The translations under genes were made by a program, and so were the position numbers. From UBA4615 sp046046245 (GTDB lineage Bacteria > Pseudomonadota > Gammaproteobacteria > Burkholderiales > Burkholderiaceae_E), in contig JBJOKE010000006.1 in assembly GCA_046046245.1 (NCBI GenBank), positions 1-11,598 of the forward strand: 11,598 nucleotides of DNA, read 5' to 3'. Positions within the stretch are counted from its first letter, which is position 1, and every line of letters starts with the position of its first letter. The notes beneath the pieces are model-generated. The model saw nothing but the letters and a program-made list of their open reading frames with translations. It did no database searches and was not told the DNA's origin. This document shows positions 1-5,828 of this stretch, one piece after another.

Positions 1-2
1 CG

Positions 3-121
3 GCCCAGCCCGCGCCGCCGCAGCCTGCCGACTCCAACCCCGCGAGATTCCTACGCTTCGATCGTTGCCCATCAGGCAGCAACTCAGTCCGGGCGGCGGC
101 ATCTGCCGCCCAGACTCCTAG
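3..121. repeat. Left copy of a perfect 119-bp terminal inverted repeat
   Basis: These 119 bases are the exact reverse complement of 11480-11598; the match stops at base 122. The repeat holds a hairpin (86-116) and the stop codon of the XRE gene (118-120). I see no gene inside it, no tRNA, no integron attC core sites and no recognised IS end. It could be a dispersed extragenic repeat, the end of an unknown mobile element, or the place where an assembly broke because of the repeat. That it is inverted and identical is seen directly; its nature is not known. Confidence 0.95.
86..116 (-). terminator. Hairpin just after the XRE gene, possible terminator
   Basis: In the minus-strand transcript this forms a 12-bp stem (AGTCTGGGCGGC pairing with GCCGCCCGGACT, including one U-G pair) around a 7-nt loop. 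It starts 2 nt past the XRE stop codon. There is no U-run after it, so it would be a poor classical intrinsic terminator, but it could stall polymerase or protect the mRNA 3' end. The same hairpin occurs in the right repeat copy at 11485-11515. Confidence 0.4.
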
Positions 122-336
122 GCGCCCGGCGGCCCGGCGCGGTGGACGAGCAGGTCGCCCGGCTGGCAGTCGAGCACCTCGCAGATCCGCGCGAGCGTGT
201 CGAAGCGCACGCCGCGCGCGCGGCCGGTGCGCAGCATCGACACCTGCTGCTCCGACAGCCCGATCCGCTCGGCCAGTTCCTTCGAGCGCATCTTGCGGCG
301 CGCGAGCATCACGTCGAGCTCGACGACGATGGGCAT
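118..336 (-). CDS. Small XRE/Cro-type helix-turn-helix regulator
   Basis: This 72-aa protein is essentially one Cro/C1-type DNA-binding domain. Residues 18-55 (SKELAERIGLSEQQVSMLRTG and on through FDTLARICEVLDCQPGDLL) carry the helix-turn-helix and the conserved closing helix. It resembles the short YozG-like XRE proteins that are commonly paired with DUF2975 membrane proteins, which is exactly the gene upstream. The start is the ATG at 334-336: its Shine-Dalgarno GAGG overlaps the TGA stop of the DUF2975 gene 8 bp away, pointing to translational coupling. The stop TAG (118-120) falls inside the left terminal repeat, so the last bases of the gene belong to repeated DNA. It probably represses its own operon; the target sites are unknown. 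Confidence 0.87.
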   Translation of the reverse strand: MPIVVELDVMLARRKMRSKELAERIGLSEQQVSMLRTGRARGVRFDTLARICEVLDCQPGDLLVHRAGPPGA

Positions 337-344
337 GACGCGCC

Positions 345-896
345 TCAGACGAACTGCTCGACCTCGTCGGACAGCGACGCGGCCGATTCGAGCACGTGGG
401 CCAGCACCCAGAGCGCGGCGAACATCGCGACGTAGAGCAGGTCTTCGGGCCGGACCCAGCGCGACAGGAAGTGGGCGTCCAACGGCGCGCCGGGCGACAG
501 CAGCGCGCGCACGACGGGCCGCGCGGCGATGTCCAGCGCGGTGGCCGCCAGGCCGAGCTGGCCGATCCGCTTGAGCGCCACCGACGCGTCGACCGTGAAC
601 ACGCGGCCGGACAGGTCGTGGCCGGTCAGCCACCAGACCGCGATCACCGCGGCGGCGACCATCGCCCAGATCGCCAGCGGCACGCCGAAACCGGCGACAC
701 GCCGCGCCGCGTCGGCGAGCGCCGGCTGACCGCCGTACCAGCCGGCGTAGGCGCGCGCGACGAGGTCGGCGTCCGACCAGAAGCCCGCGGCCCGCAGCAG
801 CCCCCAGGCAGCATAGGCGATCGCCGCGGCCCGGATCACGCGGCACGGCCAGACGATCCGCGCGCGCAGCGCGGCCTGCTTGTCGTTCGCACCCAT
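345..896 (-). CDS. DUF2975 family membrane protein
   Basis: The 183-aa product has about four hydrophobic segments (residues about 20-38, 67-90, 112-130 and 152-172), which is the usual DUF2975 architecture of four inner-membrane helices. The C-terminal half, with DLLYVAMFAALWVLAHVLE and the acidic tail EVEQF, is typical of that family. Its biochemical role is not established. The start ATG (894-896) has a good Shine-Dalgarno, GGAGGT, 6 nt upstream. It is the first gene of a two-gene unit with the XRE regulator. In known pairs of this kind the regulator is thought to control the membrane protein, so a sensory or stress-linked role is plausible, but this is inference. The family call is from recall of sequence character, not a search. 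Confidence 0.82.
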   Translation of the reverse strand: MGANDKQAALRARIVWPCRVIRAAAIAYAAWGLLRAAGFWSDADLVARAYAGWYGGQPALADAARRVAGFGVPLAIWAMVAAAVIAVWWLTGHDLSGRVFTVDASVALKRIGQLGLAATALDIAARPVVRALLSPGAPLDAHFLSRWVRPEDLLYVAMFAALWVLAHVLESAASLSDEVEQFV

Positions 897-921
897 CGCC
901 GACCTCCGCGGTCACGGCATG

Positions 922-957
922 ATGCGAAGAAATTAAGCTAAAACACGAATTCCGCCC
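922..957 (-). promoter_or_regulatory. AT-rich likely promoter/operator for the DUF2975-XRE unit
   Basis: In a roughly 70% GC background, bases 926-953 are a conspicuous AT-rich island, 26-60 bp upstream of the DUF2975 start. On the minus strand it contains the near-palindrome TTAGCTTAA, which could supply a -10 element and also an operator for the XRE protein. I see no clear -35 box. Position and composition support a promoter; the exact boxes are not resolved. Confidence 0.4.
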
Positions 958-961
958 TCAT

Positions 962-1000
962 CCCGATCGGCGATCCCGATCGGCGATCCCGGTCAGCGCG
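962..1000. repeat. Three 13-bp tandem repeats over the 3' end of the Lrp gene
   Basis: CCCGATCGGCGAT occurs at 962-974 and 975-987 and is followed by a degenerate copy at 988-1000 (CCCGGTCAGCGCG). The third copy overlaps the stop codon (993-995) of the Lrp/AsnC gene, so the array starts in coding sequence and runs into the spacer before the DUF2975 promoter. The unit contains the palindrome CGATCG. It may come from slippage or be a protein-binding array. Confidence 0.8.
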
Positions 1001-1517
1001 CGCCCGGCAGGGGCAGCGCCGTCGTGTCCTTGATCACGTCGAGCGCGAAGCTCGTCCGCACGTCGATCACGCCGGGCTGGCGCAGCAGCCGCTGCTGGAC
1101 GAAGCGCGAGAAGTCGTCGAGCGTGCCGACGTGCACGCGCAGCAGGTAGTCGACGTCGCCGGTGGTGGCATGGCAGGCCACCACCTCGGGCCAGTCGCGG
1201 ACCGCCTCGCGGAACGCGTCGTAGGGGATCTTCTCGCCGCGGCCCGGCGCCCGCTTCTCGAGCTTCACGCTCGAATAGGCGACGACGCCGAGACCGACCG
1301 CGCGCGGCTCGACCAGCGCCGCGTAGCCGCGGATCACGCCGGCCTCCTCGAGGCGGCGCACGCGTCGCAGGCAGGGCGAGGGCGACAGCGAGACGCGCTC
1401 GGCGAGTTCCTGGTTGCTCAGGCGGCCGTCGCGCTGCAGCTCGGCGAGGATCCGCAGGTCGGTGCGGTCGAGCTCGACCGCCTCGACGGGGCGGGGGCGC
1501 GGGCGAGGTCGGGGCAT
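993..1517 (-). CDS. Lrp/AsnC family transcriptional regulator
   Basis: The 174-aa protein has the standard two-part layout. An N-terminal AsnC-type helix-turn-helix (residues about 16-62) contains DRTDLRILAELQRDGRLSN and SPSPCLRRVRRLEEAGVIRGY. A C-terminal RAM/effector domain (about 70-155) contains ACHATTGDVDYLLRVHV and a closing FALDVIKDTTALPL. Such proteins form octamers that sense amino acids and bend DNA near amino-acid metabolism genes. The start ATG (1515-1517) has GGAGA 7 nt upstream. The N-terminus is odd, opening with five Arg/Pro repeats (MPRPRPRPRP). Members of this family often control nearby aromatic amino-acid catabolism; here hpd is 4.3 kb away with an IS and a TonB receptor in between, so a link is only a guess. 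Gene identity is firm; its target is not. Confidence 0.94.
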   Translation of the reverse strand: MPRPRPRPRPVEAVELDRTDLRILAELQRDGRLSNQELAERVSLSPSPCLRRVRRLEEAGVIRGYAALVEPRAVGLGVVAYSSVKLEKRAPGRGEKIPYDAFREAVRDWPEVVACHATTGDVDYLLRVHVGTLDDFSRFVQQRLLRQPGVIDVRTSFALDVIKDTTALPLPGAR

Positions 1518-1575
1518 GATCGGTCTCCGGGATCGTGTTCGGAGATAGGATCTTGCGCCGACGCACCGCTCCGCG

Positions 1576-1791
1576 CCATGCGGCGTCGTCGGGCGTCGGC
1601 TTGCCCGTGAAGTCGGGCATGCCCTTGTCCATCGCCGGCCCCTTGAACAGCCAGGCCCCGAGGTGCCCGAGGCTGGCGGCCGCGGTGCAGCCGAGGTCCG
1701 GGATGTTGCCGCCGCGGTCGACGCCGGGCGCGCCGTGGCGGAACGCGCGGTTCCGCGCGTACAGGCTGGTGCCGTCCGCGACATCCGGCCT
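1576..1791 (-). pseudogene. Decayed cytochrome c domain fragment
   Basis: No intact gene fills 1518-1862, but one minus-strand frame reads as the C-terminal cytochrome c domain of a PQQ-dependent (quinohaemoprotein) dehydrogenase or similar protein. It has DGTSLYARN, then RAFRHGAPG at the haem site, GGNIPDLG, LFKGPAMDKGMPDFTGK with the Met haem ligand, and PTPDD. The haem motif CxxCH reads RAFRH (1735-1749): both Cys codons are CGC, one base from TGC. The fragment begins about 35 bp from the IS end, has no start codon of its own, and the frame runs on without its own stop into DNA covered by the Lrp gene. The rest of the parent gene is absent on the far side of the IS. Domain recognition is by eye; the parent family is tentative. 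Confidence 0.55.
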
Positions 1792-1826
1792 CCCTGCCGA
1801 GCCGCCGCCGCGCGGAGTCAGAACGT

Positions 1827-1840
1827 GTGAACAAACCCCG
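1827..1840 (+). repeat. Candidate left terminal inverted repeat of the IS
   Basis: GTGAACAAACCCCG pairs with the inward-read right arm GTGAACCAAACCCG (3362-3375) if one C is shifted. The similarity of the next 10-15 bases inward is weak. It is the only convincing arm pair I found around the transposase. Confidence 0.45.
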
Positions 1841-1862
1841 GGCGAAATGCGAGAATTGGTGC

Positions 1863-3207
1863 ATGAGCACCGAACGCAGCAAACCCGTGGGTGAACAGGT
1901 CGAGCGTGACCTGTTCGGTGAACGGAAAGTCGAGACGGGGGCGCGGCGCGAGGCGGCGCGGGCGATGCCCGACGGCGAGGTGAGGTTGCGGCGCGCGGTG
2001 CGCGATCAGGCCGAGCTGCGGGTGTTCGAGCTGGATGCGAGCGTTGCGCCCGATCACCCGGTCCGTGCGGTGTGGGGATTCGTGCAGGCGCTGGATCTGG
2101 GCGCGCTGCACGCGCGCATTCGCTCGCGGGCGGGTCACGGGGGCACGCCGGCGACCGACCCGGCGATCCTGGTGGCGCTGTGGCTGTGGGCGACCATCGA
2201 CGGGGTGGGCAGCGCGCGCGAGATCGACCGGCTGTGCGAGCGCGACGATGCCTACCGCTGGATCTGCGGCGGGGTGGGGATGAACTACCACACGCTGGCG
2301 GACTTCCGCACCGAGCACGCGGCGTGGCTGGAGGCACAGCTGACCGCCAGCATGGTGGCGCTGCTCGACCGCAGGCTGGTGACGTTGAACGTGGTGGCGC
2401 AGGACGGGCTGCGGGTGCGGGCCGCGGCCAAGGCGAGTTCGATGCGCCGGCGCGAGCGGCTGCAGATGCTGCACGCGCAGGCACGTGCACAGCTCGAGGC
2501 GCTCAGGCGCGAGGTGCACGAGGATGCGGGCGCGAGCAGCCGCAGGAAGCGGGCGGCCGCCGAGCGCGGCGCGCGCGAGCGCGAGCAGCGCCTGGCCGCG
2601 GCGCTGGCCGAGCTCGACACGATCCGCCGGCTGCAGGCCAAGGAGCAGACCCGCGAGGCGGCGCGCGACCGCGACCGCGACGATGGCCGACGGCGGATTC
2701 CGCCCCGCGTTCAACGCGCAGTTGGCGGTCGATGCGGCCACGCAGCTGATCGCCGCCGTGAGCGTGAGCAACGCCGGCACCGACATGCAGCAGATGGCCC
2801 CGATGCACGCGACGCTCATCGAGCGCTACAAACGTACCCCGCAGCACTGGCTGGCCGACGGCGGCTTCACCGCGCTGGCCGGCATCGAGGCGCTCGACGA
2901 GCGCGGTACGGCCGCGATCGCCCCAGCGCCGCGCGCCCGCACGGAGAGCGCCCGGCCTTACGCGCCCAAGCGCGGCGACACCGAGGCGGTACGCCGGTGG
3001 CGCGCTCGCATGCTCGAGCCGGCCACCTCGGCGTTGTACAAGCTGCGCGCCGCCTCGGTCGAATGCGCGAACGCCCAGCTGCGACGACGCGGGCTGCACC
3101 AGTTCAACGTGCGCGGACTGCACAAGGCCAAGGCCGTGCTGCTGTGGCACGCGCTGGCTCACAACCTGATGCGCATGCGCAGCCTCGGATTCGCACCGCA
3201 GGCCTGA
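1863..3207 (+). pseudogene. IS1182-family transposase, frameshifted
   Basis: The first frame starts at ATG 1863 and encodes the DUF772-type N-terminal domain (HPVRAVWGFVQALDL, ALWLWATIDGVGSAREIDRL, NYHTLADFRTEH) and the first catalytic Asp (D181, VVAQDGLRVRA), followed by a long basic coiled region. Near 2680 the coding signal moves to another frame. This resumes at MADGGFRPAFNAQLAVD (ATG 2683) and carries the second Asp (HWLADGGFTAL), the Glu (SVECANAQLRRRGL) and the closing helix KAKAVLLWHALAHNL, ending with TGA 3205-3207. The join sits in a GCGACC-type tandem repeat (about 2665-2683). The linker usual in this family just before MADGGF (STTDPEAR-like) is missing, so a small deletion that also shifted the frame is likely. 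The DDE residues are all present but cannot be made as one chain. Programmed frameshifting is unlikely because family members are normally single genes. Confidence 0.88.
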
Positions 3208-3361
3208 AGTCCCTCGAGAAAACCGTGGATTCGACACTGCGTGCCTACACCGCGCCGGCCCGCACGCGTTTCCGCTGAAACGTCGGTCAGCGCAGTCGCC
3301 CAACTCCGGCCGACGCAGTACGCCGCAACCAAATGCGCTCGGTTCACGCGATCCGATCGGA

Positions 3362-3375
3362 CGGGTTTGGTTCAC
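3362..3375 (-). repeat. Candidate right terminal inverted repeat of the IS
   Basis: Read inward this is GTGAACCAAACCCG, the partner of 1827-1840. A related GGTTCACG copy lies at 3341-3348, so the true end could differ. The 174 bp between the transposase stop and the TonB receptor stop hold only this end and the palindrome TCCGATCGGA (3353-3361 region); no gene is seen there. Confidence 0.4.
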
Positions 3376-3381
3376 GGCTTC

Positions 3382-5511
3382 TCAGTCGAACACGTAGGCG
3401 GTCGTCACCCCGAACGCCCAGGTGCGCGTCGGCGCGCTCTCGAAGTAGCGCTGGTTCGACTCGTTGACGATCACCGAGCCGACGTAGCTGCGGCCGCCGG
3501 CGTTCTCGACGTGGAGCACCTGCGAGAACCGCCACCGGCCCATCCGCTGGCGCAGGCCGGCGCGCAGGTGGACGACGGTCCAGGCCGCGGCCGAATCGGT
3601 GTTGGCGTCGTCGACGAAGACGCTCCCCCCGTGCACCAGCGCGGCGGCGGCGAACGGGCCGCGGTCGGCCGAGGGCTGCCACGCGAGCTCGGCGAACACG
3701 CGGCGCGGCGGCGCGCCGGGCAGCGCGTTGCCGGCGGCGATCGCGGTCGCGCCCCGGCCCGAGGCGTCCAGGAAGGTCGCGTCGAGCGCGGTGAGCGCGA
3801 GCCGGGCCCGCCACGCGCGGCCGATCAGCTCGGTCCAGGCGAGTTCGAGGCCGCGGCGCTGCGTGCGGCCGGCGTTGCGGAAGACCGCGCGGCCGCCGGT
3901 GTTCGAGGCGACGACGATCTCGTCCTCGGTGCGCACGTCGAACACCGCGAGGTCGAGGCGACCGCCGGTGGGGGTCCGCCACTTCGCGCCGAGCTCAGCG
4001 TGGCGCGAGCGCGCGGCCGCGAGGCCGAAGTTCAGGCCGCTGCCCACCGGCCGGTAGGCGAGCTCGGCGAAGGTCGGGGTCTCGAAGCCGCGGCCGAGGT
4101 TCGCGTAGACGTTGAGCCTGTCGCTCGCGTGCCAGACGACGCCGGCGACCGGATGGGTCGCCGAGTAGTCGGCCTGGCCGCTGTCGTCGGGGTTGCCGGT
4201 GCGGACGTAGCGGTCCTCGGTCACGAAACGCACGCGGCTCGTGCGGGCGCCCGCGATGACCGACCACGACTCGCCGAGACGCCAGGCCGCCTGAACGTAG
4301 GCGTCGGTGCTGGAGACGCGGTTGTCCTCGTCGCGCTTGAGGTCGCCGCGCGCGCCGCCGTCGTTGACCCAGCCGCGGCGACGCTCGCGCATCGTGTCGA
4401 CGTCGAGGCCGGCGGTCCATTCGAGTAGCGTCGCGCCCAGACGGGTGCGCTGCGACCACTGCAGGCCGAGGCCAGCGTAGCCGCGGTCGAGTCCGACGTA
4501 TCCGCCCGACGCGGTCGGCGCGAGCTGCGCGGCGAGCGGCACGGCGAGCGCCTGGTCCAGGTCGCGCTGCCCGCCGTAGACGCGCACTGCGAACCGTCGG
4601 TCCGCATCGATCGCGTGCTCCACGCGCAGGCCGAGCTGCTGCTGGCTGACGGTCTTGCCGGCCTGCTGCGCGACCGATGCGGGCGAGGCCTGGCGCGGGT
4701 CGGCATCGAGCTGCGCGCGGGTGAGTCCGCCCGGGTCGCGCGCGAGCGGCTGGTCGAACGCGCCGGCCACGACGGCCACTCGGGTGCCCGCGGGCAGGAT
4801 CCAGTCGAGCCGTGCGTCGAGCTGGCGGCGCGTGGCCTCGGACCAGGCGCGCCAGCCGTCGGTCCGGAAGGCGGTGGCGTCGACGCGCCCGGCAAAGCCG
4901 TCGGCGCGCGTGCTGCCCGACAGCGCGCCGCGCAGCGTGCCGAAGCTGCCGGCGAAGAACTCGCCGCCCGCGCGCGGCGGCGACTCGCCCTCGCGCGTGA
5001 AGACCTGCACCACGCCGCCGGCGGCGTTGCCGTAGAGCTGTGCGAGCGGACCGCGCAGCACCTCGATGCGGTCGATGGCCGTCAGCGGCACGGTCGACAG
5101 CTGACCCTGGCCGTCGGGCATGGTCGCGGGGATGCCGTCGACGATCAGCCGCAGGCCGCGGACGCCGAAGGTGGAGCGGGCGCCGAACCCGCGGATCGAC
5201 ACCTGCGGGTCCTGCGCGAGGTTCTGGCGGTCCTGCACCACGAGGCCGGGCACGCGGGCCAGCGCCTCCGAGGGATCGAAGCCCGGGCCCGCGGCGCGCA
5301 CCGCGTCGCCGTCCACGGCCTGCACGGCGGCCGGCGCGTCGAACGCGCGCTGCGCGGAGCGCGACGCCGAGACGACGACGTCGTCCAGCGTTCCGGCCGG
5401 ATCGGCCGACTGCGCGGCCGCCGGGCCGGCACCCATCGCGAGCACCGCGATCCAGGGCCTGACCCGGTCGACCGCCCCCCTCGACGCCGACACCCTGCCG
5501 CGCCCGCACAT
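3382..5511 (-). CDS. TonB-dependent outer-membrane receptor
   Basis: The 709-aa protein is a complete TonB-dependent receptor, which imports a scarce ligand across the outer membrane using TonB/ExbBD energy. Residues 1-34 look like a Sec signal peptide (basic start, core PWIAVLAMGAGPAAA, cleavage near AAAQ/SAD). A TonB box-like DDVVVSASR follows (43-51). The plug (about 50-175) has SEALARVPGLVVQ, SIRGFGARSTFGVRGLRLIVD, IPATMPDGQGQ and IEVLRGPLAQLYGNAAGGVV. The rest is a long barrel with paired-strand aromatic patterns (for example NVYANLGRGFETPTFAEL). It ends AYVFD; barrels more often end in F or W. The chosen start ATG 5509-5511 has GGAG 8 nt upstream. An in-frame ATG at 5590-5592 would add 27 residues including the pentanucleotide tract, so expression may depend on repeat number. 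The ligand cannot be told from sequence. The gene is divergent from hpd; its 3' end abuts the IS. Confidence 0.94.
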   Translation of the reverse strand: MCGRGRVSASRGAVDRVRPWIAVLAMGAGPAAAQSADPAGTLDDVVVSASRSAQRAFDAPAAVQAVDGDAVRAAGPGFDPSEALARVPGLVVQDRQNLAQDPQVSIRGFGARSTFGVRGLRLIVDGIPATMPDGQGQLSTVPLTAIDRIEVLRGPLAQLYGNAAGGVVQVFTREGESPPRAGGEFFAGSFGTLRGALSGSTRADGFAGRVDATAFRTDGWRAWSEATRRQLDARLDWILPAGTRVAVVAGAFDQPLARDPGGLTRAQLDADPRQASPASVAQQAGKTVSQQQLGLRVEHAIDADRRFAVRVYGGQRDLDQALAVPLAAQLAPTASGGYVGLDRGYAGLGLQWSQRTRLGATLLEWTAGLDVDTMRERRRGWVNDGGARGDLKRDEDNRVSSTDAYVQAAWRLGESWSVIAGARTSRVRFVTEDRYVRTGNPDDSGQADYSATHPVAGVVWHASDRLNVYANLGRGFETPTFAELAYRPVGSGLNFGLAAARSRHAELGAKWRTPTGGRLDLAVFDVRTEDEIVVASNTGGRAVFRNAGRTQRRGLELAWTELIGRAWRARLALTALDATFLDASGRGATAIAAGNALPGAPPRRVFAELAWQPSADRGPFAAAALVHGGSVFVDDANTDSAAAWTVVHLRAGLRQRMGRWRFSQVLHVENAGGRSYVGSVIVNESNQRYFESAPTRTWAFGVTTAYVFD

Positions 5512-5528
5512 CCCGTCTGCTCCATCTC

Positions 5529-5584
5529 CTCGGCTCGGCTCGGCTCGGCTCGGCTCGGCTCGGCTCGGCTCGGCTCGGCTCGGC
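5529..5584. repeat. Pentanucleotide simple-sequence tract, 11.2 copies of CTCGG
   Basis: The tract is 56 bp of perfect period-5 sequence (GAGCC/CCGAG on the minus strand), with no interruptions. It ends 17 bp upstream of the chosen TonB receptor start, directly against AGGAG of its leader. It begins 5 bp downstream of an upstream in-frame ATG (5590-5592). Because 5 is not a multiple of 3, every frame through it reads the same repeating pentapeptide, S-R-A-E-P, with no stop. Gain or loss of one unit would shift the frame of anything started upstream. Such tracts mutate by slipped-strand mispairing and are the classic switch of phase-variable surface proteins. Confidence 0.98.
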
Positions 5585-5609
5585 ACGAGCATGCCACGGG
5601 ATCCGTCGG

Positions 5610-5643
5610 CACCGTCCGCGGAGCCTCCTCCGCCGAGACGGTG
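5610..5643 (-). promoter_or_regulatory. Nested hairpin in the TonB receptor leader region
   Basis: On the minus strand CACCGTC pairs perfectly with GACGGTG (7 bp). Inside it, GCGGAG pairs with CTCCGC (6 bp) closed by the loop GAGG, with a small asymmetric internal loop between the stems. The apical part contains GGAGGAGG, a Shine-Dalgarno-like run that would be hidden when folded. It lies 18-51 bp upstream of the alternative ATG at 5592. Structure is read directly; any role in the receptor leader is inference. Confidence 0.45.
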
Positions 5644-5767
5644 GCGGGACTGCACGGCGCATGAGCCTGGCAGATCCTGCCTCGAATACCGATCCGGTTG
5701 GCATTGTGTTGCGACCGATGCGTCGACTGCGCCATGACAACGCAATCGCCGGGCGCCTCGCGCGACC

Positions 5768-5773
5768 TAGAAT
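5768..5773 (+). promoter_or_regulatory. Candidate -10 box of the hpd promoter
   Basis: TAGAAT is a good match to the TATAAT consensus, 55 bp upstream of the hpd start, in a GC-rich setting. No convincing -35 box lies at the right distance (ATGACA at 5734-5739 is too far), so the promoter may need an activator. The inverted pair TTGCG/CGCAA at 5709-5745 just upstream is a possible activator site. Confidence 0.35.
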
Positions 5774-5828
5774 CTCCGGATCGAATCCGTCCGCGCGCCC
5801 CGCCGCGCCGGCCCCCGAGGAGACCGCC

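Larger units (their letters stand above)
1827..3375 (+). mobile_element. IS1182-family insertion sequence (defective)
   Basis: The element holds a single transposase gene (broken) between short candidate terminal inverted repeats. The left arm is GTGAACAAACCCCG at 1827-1840; the right arm is GTGAACCAAACCCG read inward from 3375 to 3362. The two differ only by a shifted one-base gap. The resulting length of about 1.55 kb suits the family. The left arm lies 22 bp before the transposase start; the right arm lies about 155 bp after its stop. A second GGTTCACG copy at 3341-3348 leaves the right boundary uncertain, and I see no clear target duplication. The right end would sit 6 bp from the TonB receptor stop codon. 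Confidence 0.6.
5512..5828. other. 317-bp divergent control region between the TonB receptor and hpd
   Basis: No gene is seen here. From the receptor side it holds the receptor's ribosome binding site, the CTCGG tract (5529-5584), the alternative ATG (5590-5592), a nested hairpin (5610-5643), a small hairpin GGCAGATCCTGCC (about 5670-5682), an inverted pair TTGCG/CGCAA (5709-5713 and 5741-5745), the hpd -10 candidate and the hpd ribosome binding site. Both genes must be driven from within or near it. No clear receptor promoter with proper spacing was found. Confidence 0.8.

Noticed and set aside
3..121. Integron attC site, tRNA or a recognisable IS end in the terminal repeat
   Set aside because: No attC core pair, no cloverleaf and no terminal motif of an IS family that I know could be found in the 119 bp.
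2640..2700. Programmed ribosomal frameshift in the IS1182 transposase
   Set aside because: No slippery A- or U-rich heptamer is present, family members are single genes, and a linker segment is missing at the join, which fits a deletion better.
3208..3381. Missing 5' part of the cytochrome/dehydrogenase gene on the right side of the IS
   Set aside because: No minus-strand frame here resembles a PQQ dehydrogenase or cytochrome; the TonB receptor follows at once, so the upstream part of that gene is gone or elsewhere.
5529..5584. CRISPR array or iteron-type replication origin
   Set aside because: The unit is only 5 bp without spacers, and there is no rep gene or AT-rich unwinding region nearby.
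5585..5720. Cobalamin riboswitch in the TonB receptor leader (pieces such as GCAGTCCCGCCACCGTC look similar)
   Set aside because: The GGGAA-type box, the GCCACTG motif and the closing GGGAAGG / AGGAGACCTGCC elements are not found in the right order on the minus strand. Similarity is limited to GC-rich pieces.
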